This document shows positions 10,617 through 18,454 of a stretch of 64,000 nucleotides of DNA, piece after piece (the first letter of the stretch is position 1; every line of letters starts with the position of its first letter). The notes beneath the pieces were generated by a model. The model was given only the letters and a program-made list of their open reading frames with translations, was not told the DNA's origin and ran no database searches. The position numbers were made by a program, and so were the translations under genes. The stretch lies in NCBI RefSeq assembly GCF_003340555.1, contig NZ_QPLJ01000003.1, forward strand, positions 62,001-126,000, given 5' to 3'. This DNA comes from Jannaschia formosa. Its GTDB lineage: Bacteria; Pseudomonadota; Alphaproteobacteria; Rhodobacterales; Rhodobacteraceae.

Positions 10617-11675
10617 TCAGTCGATCCAGCCCGCCAGATTTTCCCGTACGATGGCCGCCAGCGCATCCATATGCGCCGCCTCGTCGTTTAGGCAGGGAAT
10701 GTAGGTGAAGACCTCGCCGCCCGCCTCCTCGAAGCTTTCCCTGATCTCTTCGTTGATCTCTTCCAGCGTCTCGATGCAGTCGGCCGAGAACGCGGGCGCG
10801 ATCACGGCGATGTTCCTCTTGCCCTCCTCTTCGGCCAGCCGCGCGACTTCCTCGACGGTATAGGGCTTCAGCCATTCCTCGGGGCCGAATTTCGACTGGA
10901 AGGTGGTGACGATCTTCTCGGGCGCCCAGCCCAGCCGCTCGCGCAGCAGGCGCGTCGTCTTCTGGCACTGGCAGTGATAGGGGTCGCCCTCCATCAGGTA
11001 GCGCTTCGGCACCCCGTGGTAGGAGCAGACGAGGATCTCGGGCTTCGTCTCCGCCGCGGCGTAGGCCCGCTCCACCGATTGGGCCAGCGCGTCGATATAG
11101 CGGGGATCGTCGCTGTAGGCCGGCACCGTCCGCACCGGCGGCTGCCACTTCAACTGCATCAGCGCGCGGAAGAACTGGTCGTTGGCCGTGGCCGTCGTCG
11201 CGCCTGCATATTGCGGATAGAGCGGGAAGAACACGATCCTGCTGCAGCCGGCGGCCTGCAGTTGCTCCACCTTCGACTTGGTCGAGGGGTTGCCGTAGCG
11301 CATGCAGTAGTCGACCACGACGCGATCGCCGAAGGCCGCCTGCATCCGCTTCGCCATCTCGGCGGTCTGGGCCTTGGTGATGGTGGCCAGTGGGCTCTCG
11401 CCTTTGTCCTCGTTCCAGATCGACTTGTAGGCCGCGCCCGAGGAGAACGGGCGCTTCGACAGGATGATGCCCTGCAGCAGCGGCTGCCACAGCCAGGGCG
11501 AGTAGTCGATGACCCGGCGGTCGGACAGGAACTCTCCGAGGTAGCGGCGCATCGACCAGTAGTCGTAATTGTCCGGCGTCCCGAGATTGGCCAGCAGCAC
11601 GCCGATCCTGCCCATCCGCACCTTCGGGTGGTCGGCGGGCGCGTGCGGCAGGCTGGTATCGGTCATCATGTTCAT
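10617..11675 (-). CDS. hemH: Ferrochelatase HemH
   Basis: 352 residues, normal length. It inserts Fe2+ into protoporphyrin IX in the last step of haem synthesis. Signatures: GVLLANLGTPDNYDYWSMRRYL near the N-terminus, VVDYCMRYGNPST, FFPLYPQYAGATTAT, the catalytic-His region LVCSYHGVPKRYLMEGDPYHCQC and APAFSADCIETLEEI. It starts at ATG 11675, overlapping the stop of the upstream methyltransferase gene by ATGA, so the pair is translationally coupled. An alternative start three codons in (MTDTSLPHAP) is possible. The haem supply fits the cytochromes elsewhere in the window, but there is no direct linkage. Confidence 0.96.
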   Translation of the reverse strand: MNMMTDTSLPHAPADHPKVRMGRIGVLLANLGTPDNYDYWSMRRYLGEFLSDRRVIDYSPWLWQPLLQGIILSKRPFSSGAAYKSIWNEDKGESPLATITKAQTAEMAKRMQAAFGDRVVVDYCMRYGNPSTKSKVEQLQAAGCSRIVFFPLYPQYAGATTATANDQFFRALMQLKWQPPVRTVPAYSDDPRYIDALAQSVERAYAAAETKPEILVCSYHGVPKRYLMEGDPYHCQCQKTTRLLRERLGWAPEKIVTTFQSKFGPEEWLKPYTVEEVARLAEEEGKRNIAVIAPAFSADCIETLEEINEEIRESFEEAGGEVFTYIPCLNDEAAHMDALAAIVRENLAGWID

Positions 11676-12484
11676 TCGTCTGTCCCTCGTTCCGCGACCC
11701 CCAGGATGTCGGCCAGCCTTGCCTGGGCCGAGCCGGGCCGCAGGGGTTTCGGCTGATCGTCGGACGGGGCCCAGCCCGCCAGGAAGATCGTCTCGAATGT
11801 GGCGCCCACCCCGTCCGCGTCCGGAAAGGCGTCGGCATATATACGCGCCGCACGCGGGAATAGACCACGCGGGGGCACGACCTTGTGCCGCGCGGCCAGC
11901 GCGTTGGTCTCGCCCATGGCGCGCAGATCGGCCATCAGGCGGTGCATGTCGCGATAGCGGACGCGGCGCGGCATCCGGTCCGCGACCGGCAGCGCCAGCC
12001 CTGCGCGCTGCAGCAGCGCGCCGAGGTCGCGGATCTCGGCCATGGGCGCGACGCGGGGGCTCAACCCGCCGGTCAACTCGGTCTCGGCCTGGCCCAGCGC
12101 GGCCCGCAGCTCCTGCAGGGTCTCGCCCCCCAGCGTCGCGGCGAGGAACAGCCCGTCGGGCCTGAGCGCCCGGCGGCACTGGATGATCTGCCCCACCGGG
12201 TCGTCGGCCCAGTGCAGGGCCATGGCGTGGACGACGAGGTCATGCGCCCCCGGCTCCAGGTCGAGCACGGGCGCATCGGGCACGACGCGGGCGCCGGGAA
12301 CGACGTCGCGCCAGAAATCGGGATGGCCGGTCACGACGGCGGGCGCCGTAAACCTTCTGTTAACGTCCTTGAGCCTCTCCTGAACCTCGTCGGCCGCCTC
12401 CTCGTGGAGAAAGAGGGCCGACCTGTCGGCGCGGGCGCGATGCGCGGCCAGCGCCGCGCGGTCGGTGAGGATCGGCTGGGACAT
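11672..12484 (-). CDS. BioC/NDUFAF5-like methyltransferase-fold protein with degenerate SAM motif
   Basis: 270 residues. The second half of a class I methyltransferase fold is clear: HDLVVHAMALHWADDPVGQI (motif II), RRALRPDGLFLAATLGGETL (motif III) and a downstream VRYRDMHRLMADLRAMGETN region as in NDUFAF5/BioC-like proteins. The glycine-rich SAM-binding motif I expected about 25 residues before motif II (DLGCGxG-type) is not visible; the segment reads AVVTGHPDFWRDVVPGARVV. NDUFAF5 homologues hydroxylate an arginine of a complex I subunit and assist assembly, so that role is possible. It is coupled to hemH by an ATGA overlap. Catalytic activity is uncertain because of the missing motif. Confidence 0.75.
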   Translation of the reverse strand: MSQPILTDRAALAAHRARADRSALFLHEEAADEVQERLKDVNRRFTAPAVVTGHPDFWRDVVPGARVVPDAPVLDLEPGAHDLVVHAMALHWADDPVGQIIQCRRALRPDGLFLAATLGGETLQELRAALGQAETELTGGLSPRVAPMAEIRDLGALLQRAGLALPVADRMPRRVRYRDMHRLMADLRAMGETNALAARHKVVPPRGLFPRAARIYADAFPDADGVGATFETIFLAGWAPSDDQPKPLRPGSAQARLADILGVAERGTDE

Positions 12485-12501
12485 CGGAGGGGAGGTAGGC
12501 G

Positions 12502-13248
12502 ATGATCGGCGGTTTGCAAAGGACCGTTTCCGTCTCGAAGGCCGCGGCGGCGCTTCGCGAGGCGCTCTATCCCCGCACCTGCCTGCTCTGCCAGGAGAGG
12601 GTGGAGGACGAGTTCGCGCTCTGCCCCGCCTGCTGGTCCGAGACGCCCTTCATCTCGGGGGCGGCCTGCGACCTCTGCGGCACCTCGCTGCCCGGCGCGG
12701 CCGACGGCGCGGCGCGCTGCGACGACTGCCTGACGCTCGCGCGCCCCTGGGACGAGGGGCGGGCGGTCCTGTCCTATGCGGGCGGCGGACGGCGCATGGT
12801 GCTTTCGCTCAAGCACGGAGACCGGACGGAGCTGGCGCGCGCCGCCGCGCGCTGGATCGCACGACGCGCCGGCGACCTGATCGGCCCCGAGACGGTCTTC
12901 GTACCTGTCCCGATCCACCGCTGGCGCCTGCTCAAGCGGCGCTACAACCAGTCGGCCCTGATCGCCTCCGACCTCGCCCGGATTACGGGCGGCCACTTCG
13001 CCCCCGAGGCGCTGCGCCGTGTGCGCCAGACGCCGAGTCAGGACCACAAGTCGGTCAGGGACCGATTCGCCAATCTCGACGGCTGCATGGCGCCGGGCCG
13101 CGAGGATCTCGCGGGGCGCCATGTCGCCTTGATCGACGACGTGATGACCTCCGGCGCGACGCTCGCTGCCTCATCCGACGTCATCCGGGGCATGGGCGCG
13201 GCCCGGATCACCGTCCTGATGCTCGCCCGCGTTGCGAAGGACGCATAG
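12502..13248 (+). CDS. comF: ComF family phosphoribosyltransferase-like protein
   Basis: 248 residues. An N-terminal double zinc finger is formed by the Cys pairs CLLC, CPAC, CDLC and CDDC (residues ~28-75). A type I phosphoribosyltransferase domain follows, with FVPVPIHRWRLLKRRYNQ and the PRPP loop ALIDDVMTSGAT at ~210-221. ComF proteins take part in DNA uptake in naturally competent bacteria, while their role in others is unclear. It is divergent from the methyltransferase gene with only 17 bp between the start codons, so promoters must overlap the coding starts. No other competence gene is near. Confidence 0.9.
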   Translation: MIGGLQRTVSVSKAAAALREALYPRTCLLCQERVEDEFALCPACWSETPFISGAACDLCGTSLPGAADGAARCDDCLTLARPWDEGRAVLSYAGGGRRMVLSLKHGDRTELARAAARWIARRAGDLIGPETVFVPVPIHRWRLLKRRYNQSALIASDLARITGGHFAPEALRRVRQTPSQDHKSVRDRFANLDGCMAPGREDLAGRHVALIDDVMTSGATLAASSDVIRGMGAARITVLMLARVAKDA

Positions 13249-13289
13249 TCACATATATGTCGCGCGGATAACCTCTGAGGACCGTGCCC

Positions 13290-13547
13290 ATGCAACCCGT
13301 CACGATCTACACCCAGCCGCTCTGCGGTTTCTGCACCCGGGCGCTGCATCTGCTCGCCTCCAAGAACGCGCCTGTCACCGAGATCGACACCGCGCGAGTC
13401 AGGGGCGCGCGCGCCGAAATGACCCAGCGTGCGAACGGCCGCACCTCCACCCCGCAGATCTTCATCGGCGACACCCATGTCGGCGGCTGCGACGACCTCT
13501 ATGCGTTGGAGCGGGCGGGCAAGCTGGACGCGCTGCTGCAAGGCTGA
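13290..13547 (+). CDS. grxC: Glutaredoxin 3 (GrxC)
   Basis: 85 residues starting at ATG 13290, which has TGAGGA at a proper distance; an in-frame GTG six bases earlier is too close to that site. The thioredoxin-fold dithiol active site CGFC is at residues ~11-14 (TQPLCGFCTRA), with the cis-Pro/glutathione-binding TSTPQIFIGDTHVGGCDDL. It reduces protein or glutathione mixed disulphides in the cytoplasm. Its stop TGA shares its final base with the ATG of the following nitrilase gene, so the two are coupled. Confidence 0.93.
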   Translation: MQPVTIYTQPLCGFCTRALHLLASKNAPVTEIDTARVRGARAEMTQRANGRTSTPQIFIGDTHVGGCDDLYALERAGKLDALLQG

Positions 13548-14377
13548 TGCGCGCCGGTCTGCTCCAACTCACCTCCTCGGACGACCCCGAGGAGAACATC
13601 GAGCAGACCCGCGACCTGCTGTCGGATGCGGTGCGGCTGCGTGCCGATTTCGTGGCCACCCCCGAGGTCACGAACTGCGTCTCGATGGACCGCGCCTGGC
13701 AACGTAGCGTGCTGCGCCCCGAGGCGCGCGACCCGGTGCTGGCGGCGCTGCGGGCCGACGCGGCCGATCACGGCATCTGGCTGCTGATCGGATCGCTGGC
13801 CCTGCGCACGGCCGACCCCGAGGGGCGCCTCGCCAACCGGTCCTTCCTGATCGATCCCAAGGGCCGGATCATCGCGCGCTACGACAAGATCCACATGTTC
13901 GACGTGGCGGTGGACGAGACCGAGACCTACCGCGAATCCGCCGGCTACCGGCCCGGGACGCGCGCCACGGTGGCCGACACCCCTTGGGGCAAGATCGGCC
14001 TGACGATCTGCTATGACCTGCGTTTCCCCGCGCTCCACCGCAAGCTCGCGCAGGCGGGGGCCGACATCCTCACCGTGCCCTCGGCCTTCTCGCCGGTGAC
14101 CGGCGCCGCCCATTGGGAGGTGCTGCTGCGCGCCCGCGCGATCGAGACCGGCTGCTGGATCATCGCCCCCGCCCAGACCGGGACCCACCCTGCGCGGGTC
14201 GGGCGCGAGCGGCGGACCTACGGGCATTCGATGGTCGTCGCCCCCTGGGGCGAGGTCGTGCTGGACGCGGGCACCGCCCGGGACGCCCATGTCGTCGAGA
14301 TCGACCCGCGGCTGGCGGCCGAGGCCCGCGCCCGCGTTCCGGCCATCTACACCCAGCCGGACTGGCACGGGCCATGA
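13547..14377 (+). CDS. Carbon-nitrogen hydrolase, Nit family (probable deaminated-glutathione amidase)
   Basis: 276 residues. The nitrilase catalytic triad is visible: Glu in FVATPEVTN (~residue 41), Lys in RYDKIHMFD (~110) and Cys in LTICYDLRFP (~147). The closing GHSMVVAPWGEV is typical of Nit1/Nit2. Nit1-type enzymes hydrolyse deaminated glutathione. Its tight coupling to a glutaredoxin gene (1-bp overlap) and to a MarR gene (ATGA overlap) supports a place in glutathione/thiol housekeeping, although omega-amidase activity is an alternative. Length and motifs are complete. Confidence 0.88.
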   Translation: MRAGLLQLTSSDDPEENIEQTRDLLSDAVRLRADFVATPEVTNCVSMDRAWQRSVLRPEARDPVLAALRADAADHGIWLLIGSLALRTADPEGRLANRSFLIDPKGRIIARYDKIHMFDVAVDETETYRESAGYRPGTRATVADTPWGKIGLTICYDLRFPALHRKLAQAGADILTVPSAFSPVTGAAHWEVLLRARAIETGCWIIAPAQTGTHPARVGRERRTYGHSMVVAPWGEVVLDAGTARDAHVVEIDPRLAAEARARVPAIYTQPDWHGP

Positions 14378-14820
14378 GCGACGACGCGGAGCGTCTGGCC
14401 ACGGCCCTCTTCAGCGAGATGCTGACGGCGGATCAGCTGATCCGCGCCCGGCTCTCCCGCGCCCTGCCCAAGGGAATGGAGCTCAGCCATTTCGTCCTGC
14501 TCAACTACCTCGCCGAGCACCGGGAGGAGCGGACCCCGGCCGAGCTCGCCCGCATCTTCCACCTGTCGCGCGGCGCGATGACCAACACGCTCTCGCGGCT
14601 GGACTGGGCGGGTCACATCCACATCCGCCCCGACTGGGACGACGCGCGGCGCAAGCGGGTCGCGATCTCGGGCGCGGGGGCACGGGCGCGCGACGAGGCG
14701 CTGGGCGCGATCCGGCCGATCCTGGCCGAGGCCGTGGCCGAGACCGGCACCGCCCGGGTCCGCGCCGCCATCCCCGTCCTGCGCGAGATGCGGCGGCGCT
14801 TCTCCGAAAAAGGCGGGTGA
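14374..14820 (+). CDS. MarR family transcriptional regulator
   Basis: 148 residues. Winged-helix MarR plan: an N-terminal helix (LFSEMLTADQLIRARLSRAL), a recognition-helix region RTPAELARIFHLSRGAMTNTLSRLDWAG, a wing IRPDWDDARRKRVAIS, and C-terminal dimer helices. There is no Cys-based redox motif. The start ATG overlaps the nitrilase stop (ATGA), making it third in a coupled grxC-nitrilase-marR run, which it may autoregulate. Ligand and targets are unknown. It converges on the alcohol dehydrogenase gene, ending 8 bp from it. Confidence 0.88.
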   Translation: MSDDAERLATALFSEMLTADQLIRARLSRALPKGMELSHFVLLNYLAEHREERTPAELARIFHLSRGAMTNTLSRLDWAGHIHIRPDWDDARRKRVAISGAGARARDEALGAIRPILAEAVAETGTARVRAAIPVLREMRRRFSEKGG

Positions 14821-14827
14821 CCCGCTC

Positions 14828-16006
14828 CTAGGGCTTCAGCACCACCTTGATGCAGTCGTCCTTCTTGTCGCGGAACGTCCTGTAGAGCTCGGGCGCGTCG
14901 TCGAGCCCGCCGCGATGGGTGATGAGGAAGGTCGGATCGATGTCCCCCTCGCGGATGTGGTTCAGAAGCTTGTCCGTATGCTGCAGGACGTGGGTCTGCC
15001 CCATCCGGAAGGTCAGCGCCTTTGCGAAGGCCGCACCTATCGGGAACTTGTCGACCACCGCGGCATAGACGCCCGGCAGGCTGACGATCCCGCCCTTCGC
15101 GCAGCACATGATCGCCTCGCGCAGCGCGTGGGGGCGGTCCGTCTCCTGGAAGGTCGCGGTCTTCACCCGGTCGTAGACGGTGTCGATGATCCCCGCGCCA
15201 TGCGACTCGAGCCCCACGGCGTCGATGCACTTGCTCGGCAGCTTGCCGTCCGTCACCTCCATCAGCACGTCGTAGGGCTTGACCTTGGAGCGGTCGATGA
15301 CCGCCGCGCCCCGCCGCTCGGCCAGGGCGAGCCGTTCGGGCACGTCGTCGATCACGACAATCCGCTCGGCGCCCAGCAGCTTGCAGGATTCCAGGCAGAA
15401 CAGCCCCACCGGCCCCGCGCCCCAGATCGCGACCGTGTCGCCGGGCCCGACCTCGGCATTGATGGCGGCCTGCCAGCCGGTCGGGAAGATGTCGGTCAGG
15501 AAGATGACCTGCTCGTCATCCATCCCCTCGGGCACCTTCATGTGCGTGGTGTCGGCGAAGGGGATGCGGACATATTCCGCCTGCCCGCCGTCGTAGCCGC
15601 CGTAGAGATGGCTGTAGCCGAACAGCCCCGCCCCCGCCGCGCCCGTCATCATGCGCAGCTTCTCGGGCTCGCGGTTCGACTGGTCGCAGAGGCTGAATTC
15701 CTCCTTGCGGCACCACAGGCAGTTGCCGCAGGCGATGGTGAAGGGGATCAGGATGCGGTCGCCCTTCTTGAGGTTGCCGTTCGCGGCAGCCTCGGGTCCG
15801 ACCTCCTCGACGATGCCCATGAATTCGTGGCCGATGATGTCGCCTTTCTTCATGGTCGGGATGAACCCGTCGTAGAGATGCAGGTCCGAACCGCAGATCG
15901 CGGTCGTGGTGACGCGGATCACCGCATCGCGCGGATGCTCGATCTTTGGGTCGGGATGGGTGTCGACGCGGAAATCTCCGGTTCCGTGATAGGTGACGGC
16001 GCGCAT
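14828..16006 (-). CDS. Zinc-dependent alcohol dehydrogenase, glutathione-independent formaldehyde dehydrogenase-like
   Basis: 392 residues, MDR superfamily. The catalytic zinc region is TTAICGSDLHLYDG with GHEFMGIV, and structural zinc ligands are in ACGNCLWCRKEEFSLC. The Rossmann motif is AIWGAGPVGLFCLESCKLLGA. The sequence family (CGSDLHLYDG, HLYGGYDGGQAEYVRIPFAD) resembles FdhA-like dehydrogenases, so an NAD-linked oxidation of an alcohol or aldehyde is expected; the substrate is not certain. An AACGGAGA ribosome site precedes ATG 16006. Upstream on the same strand lies the broken manganese catalase, whose shifted frame runs without a stop straight into this gene. Confidence 0.88.
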   Translation of the reverse strand: MRAVTYHGTGDFRVDTHPDPKIEHPRDAVIRVTTTAICGSDLHLYDGFIPTMKKGDIIGHEFMGIVEEVGPEAAANGNLKKGDRILIPFTIACGNCLWCRKEEFSLCDQSNREPEKLRMMTGAAGAGLFGYSHLYGGYDGGQAEYVRIPFADTTHMKVPEGMDDEQVIFLTDIFPTGWQAAINAEVGPGDTVAIWGAGPVGLFCLESCKLLGAERIVVIDDVPERLALAERRGAAVIDRSKVKPYDVLMEVTDGKLPSKCIDAVGLESHGAGIIDTVYDRVKTATFQETDRPHALREAIMCCAKGGIVSLPGVYAAVVDKFPIGAAFAKALTFRMGQTHVLQHTDKLLNHIREGDIDPTFLITHRGGLDDAPELYRTFRDKKDDCIKVVLKP

Positions 16007-16110
16007 GGGATGTCTCCGTTCTGGGGATGGATGGAGTACCCGCTCGCGGGCGGGCACATGGCTTGCTCCTTGGAATAGCTCTCTCCGGGCGCCCGATTCC
16101 GGGCGGGCGC

Positions 16111-16887
16111 GGCCCGGATCGGGCACCTGCCCCTCAGGCTCGGTCTTGTCATTCGCCGTATAGGTCCCGCGCCCGTCAATGGACGGGCCGCCATCGGTCC
16201 GGACGCCCCGCGGCGTAGGCTCGTCGGGGGAAATGTTGAGGAGGCAGGAGCTGTGCCCCATCGCCTCGTGCTCCGACGGGTAGAGTTCGGGACCGGCATC
16301 ACCGCCTCGATCCCGCCCGGCTCCTCGATGACGGCGAGCCATTGCTGCCGGTGCAGGGTGTCGCGCGCGATCAGGAGCGGGAGCATGTCCTTCACCCCCG
16401 CATCCTCCGTCATGTCGTAGAGACGCGAGGGCACGCGCCCTGACGCCCCGGCCATCGCGTTGACCAGCCTATCGGCGCCGATATTGCCGGTCGCGTAGAC
16501 ATGGCTCAGGTCGAAGGGCACGCTATTGGCGTTGACCGGCATCGCCGACAGGCCCGAGGAGTGGACATGACGCAGGTTCATGCCCCCGATGGTCGCGCCG
16601 ATTAGGTCCTCGGCTGCCGCCTCCTTCGCGTCGAGCGGCGCCTTGTCGGAATTGAGCGCGACGGCATGGCCGAGGCGCTCGATATGGCTGAACTCCTCGG
16701 TGGCGGTCATCAGCACGTCGCGGAACCGCTTGTCGCCCCGCGCGCCCATCGCCTGGGAGAAATCCTGCATGGCCACGCGGACCTCACCCTCGACGCCGCC
16801 GACGGCCTGCTGGAGGTATCCGGCGAAGACGGGATCGGGCGCGTCGACGCGGGCCTCGTGTTGCAGCCTGAACCGGCGCAGGAACAC
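16111..16887 (-). pseudogene. Manganese catalase (KatN-like), frameshifted
   Basis: Starts at GTG 16887 after a good GAGGAG site. The first 202 codons give a manganese-catalase body: VEGEVRVAMQDFSQA near residue 35, TEEFSHIERLGHA at 63-74 and MLPLLIARDTLHRQQW with His179. At about 16282 homology leaves this frame and continues in another, where YPSEHEAMGHS and GPSIDGRGTYTANDK encode the typical C-terminal region. One missing base would explain it. Also, the Glu ligand expected about 32-33 residues before His179 is absent (AGASGR instead of a Glu-containing AExxGR). No stop in the second frame separates it from the dehydrogenase. Probably a decaying gene; a sequencing error would explain the shift but not the ligand loss. 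Confidence 0.75.
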
Positions 16888-16985
16888 GGTGCTCTCCTCA
16901 AGGTTGCATCCGGAGAGCCTCAGGTAGGGCCGCGCCGCGCGAGGCAACGCGGATCGACAACTGTTAATCGGCCGCGCCCGGGACC

Positions 16986-17699
16986 TCAGTCCAGACGGCG
17001 GACCATCAGCTGCGTGCCCTCCATCCGGGTCTCCAGCCGCTTGATGTCGGCCACGAGGTCCGAGAGCTTGCGCTTGCCATAGGTGCGCGTGTCGAAATCC
17101 GTCACCTCGGCCACGATCTGGCTGCCCAGCGCGCCCAGCGCGTACCAGTCGTCGTCCTGGTCCATCCGCTCCATCGCGCGCAGGATCAGCGGCAGCGCGT
17201 CCTGCGGCTTCTTCTTGCCCGGGACCGGGGCGCCGCTCGGAGTCCTCGCCTCCGGCTCCTCGACGATGTTCTCGATCTGTATGAAGCGGTTGCAGACCTT
17301 GCGCAGCGCTTCGGGCGCCTTGCCCTCGCCGATCCCGATGACGTCCAGCCCCTCCTCGCGGATGCGCGAGGCGAGCCGGGTGAAGTCGCTGTCCGACGAG
17401 ACCAGCACGAAGCCGTCGAAGCGCCCGGAATGGAGGATATCCATCGCGTCGATCACCAGCCCGATATCCGAGGCGTTCTTGCCCTTGGTGTTCGCCGTCT
17501 CCTGATGGGCGACGAGGCCCAGCTCCAGCACCTTGTCGGCCCAGTGGCGCAGGTGGCCGCCCGACCAGTCGCCATAGACCCGGCGCAGGGCGGGTTCGCC
17601 CAGGCCGGTGATCTCCTTCATGATCGCCTCGGCATATTTGGCGGGAATGTTGTCGGCATCGACAAGGACGGCGAGAAGGGGGCGGTCGCGTTGGGGCAT
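16986..17699 (-). CDS. NYN-domain (LabA-like PIN) protein with C-terminal OST-HTH/LOTUS-like domain
   Basis: 237 residues. The N-terminal NYN/PIN-like nuclease fold (1-~145) shows the acidic pattern LAVLVDADN, KNASDIGLVIDAMDIL and VLVSSDSDFTRL, which in this family forms the metal site of a predicted RNase. After a Pro/Lys-rich linker (~150-165), residues ~165-235 look like an OST-HTH/LOTUS RNA-binding domain (WYALGALGSQIV, KLSDLVADIKRLE). The combination suggests RNA binding and possibly cleavage in the cytoplasm; targets are unknown. The gene stands alone, divergent from the sequence upstream. Confidence 0.85.
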   Translation of the reverse strand: MPQRDRPLLAVLVDADNIPAKYAEAIMKEITGLGEPALRRVYGDWSGGHLRHWADKVLELGLVAHQETANTKGKNASDIGLVIDAMDILHSGRFDGFVLVSSDSDFTRLASRIREEGLDVIGIGEGKAPEALRKVCNRFIQIENIVEEPEARTPSGAPVPGKKKPQDALPLILRAMERMDQDDDWYALGALGSQIVAEVTDFDTRTYGKRKLSDLVADIKRLETRMEGTQLMVRRLD

Positions 17700-17792
17700 T
17701 GGGGTCTCCGTTGCGGTCCCCCCGTCGTCACCGCCTGCGCGCGGCGGGTCAAGCAGCTTCCGCCGGTCCGGCGCCGCGTCGGGGCGGTCGGA

Positions 17793-18330
17793 TCAGCTTG
17801 GCCTTGCCCGCCAGCCTGCTCGCCGCACAGCAGGTCGTCTCCGGCGGCGGCCTCCAGCCGGTCGGGACCTGCGCGGTCCTCCGCGGATCGTGTCCGGGCC
17901 CGGTGCGCCCACCGGCGGGCCGTCGTGCGGGTCCGCGTCCCCCGGCACCGGATCGAGATCCATCTCGAAGCTGCGGCAGGAGAGCATGGTCTCTCCGCCA
18001 TCCGGCGCCGCCAGGGCGGACGCCACCTGCGCCCCGCTCTGTATCTCGTCGGGGAGGCGTCCCTCACCAAGGGCCTGCCCCTCCGCCTCGAAGAGGTCGC
18101 CCTCGAAGATGCCGCCTGGCTGCGCCGCCCCGGCGATGGCGAAGCTGCTATCGGCGAGCCCCGCGAAAGCGGATCGATCGACGACCAAGAAGTTCGGCTC
18201 CGGGTTGGGCGGCACCGTCTTGCCGAGGCGCATGCCCTCGGCGTCGAACAGCGCGACGCCTCCGCCCGGAACCACCGCGATCCGCCCCTCCGAGAGGCAA
18301 AAGGATGGGAACCCGGTGCCACCATCGCTT
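17793..18330 (-). pseudogene. Remnant of an RTX/delta-type repeat protein
   Basis: One frame carries a stretch reading GGGVALFDAEGMRLGKTV, FAGLADSSFAIAG, FEGDLFEAEGQALGEGRLPD and ALAAPDGGETM. This is the same beta-strand repeat style as the N-terminal half of the neighbouring RTX gene ([28 protein letters not shown]). There is no convincing start (a stop lies at 18361 in frame), no RTX nonapeptides, and the C-terminal part turns into Arg-rich out-of-frame-like sequence. I read it as a broken or truncated paralogue of the 18455-20410 gene, lying just downstream of it on the same strand. Confidence 0.4.
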
Positions 18331-18454
18331 CCATCCCCCCTGCCAGAAGCAGGGGCCGGTCAGAACTAGGTCTCTGACATGCCGCTTCCTTCCGCCGGAA
18401 CGGAATGCGCGCCCCGGCGCGGGGCCGGCGGTCGGCCATGTGCAGCGCAGGCGC

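Noticed and set aside
14828-16342. 504-codon minus-strand frame reading as one protein with the dehydrogenase
   Set aside because: Its first part is the catalase tail in a shifted frame; the dehydrogenase has its own ATG and ribosome site at 16006. The observation is kept as a finding, not as a gene call.
17430-18377. Plus-strand frame across the NYN gene and the remnant region
   Set aside because: No start context and no protein-like features; it overlaps the NYN gene antisense.
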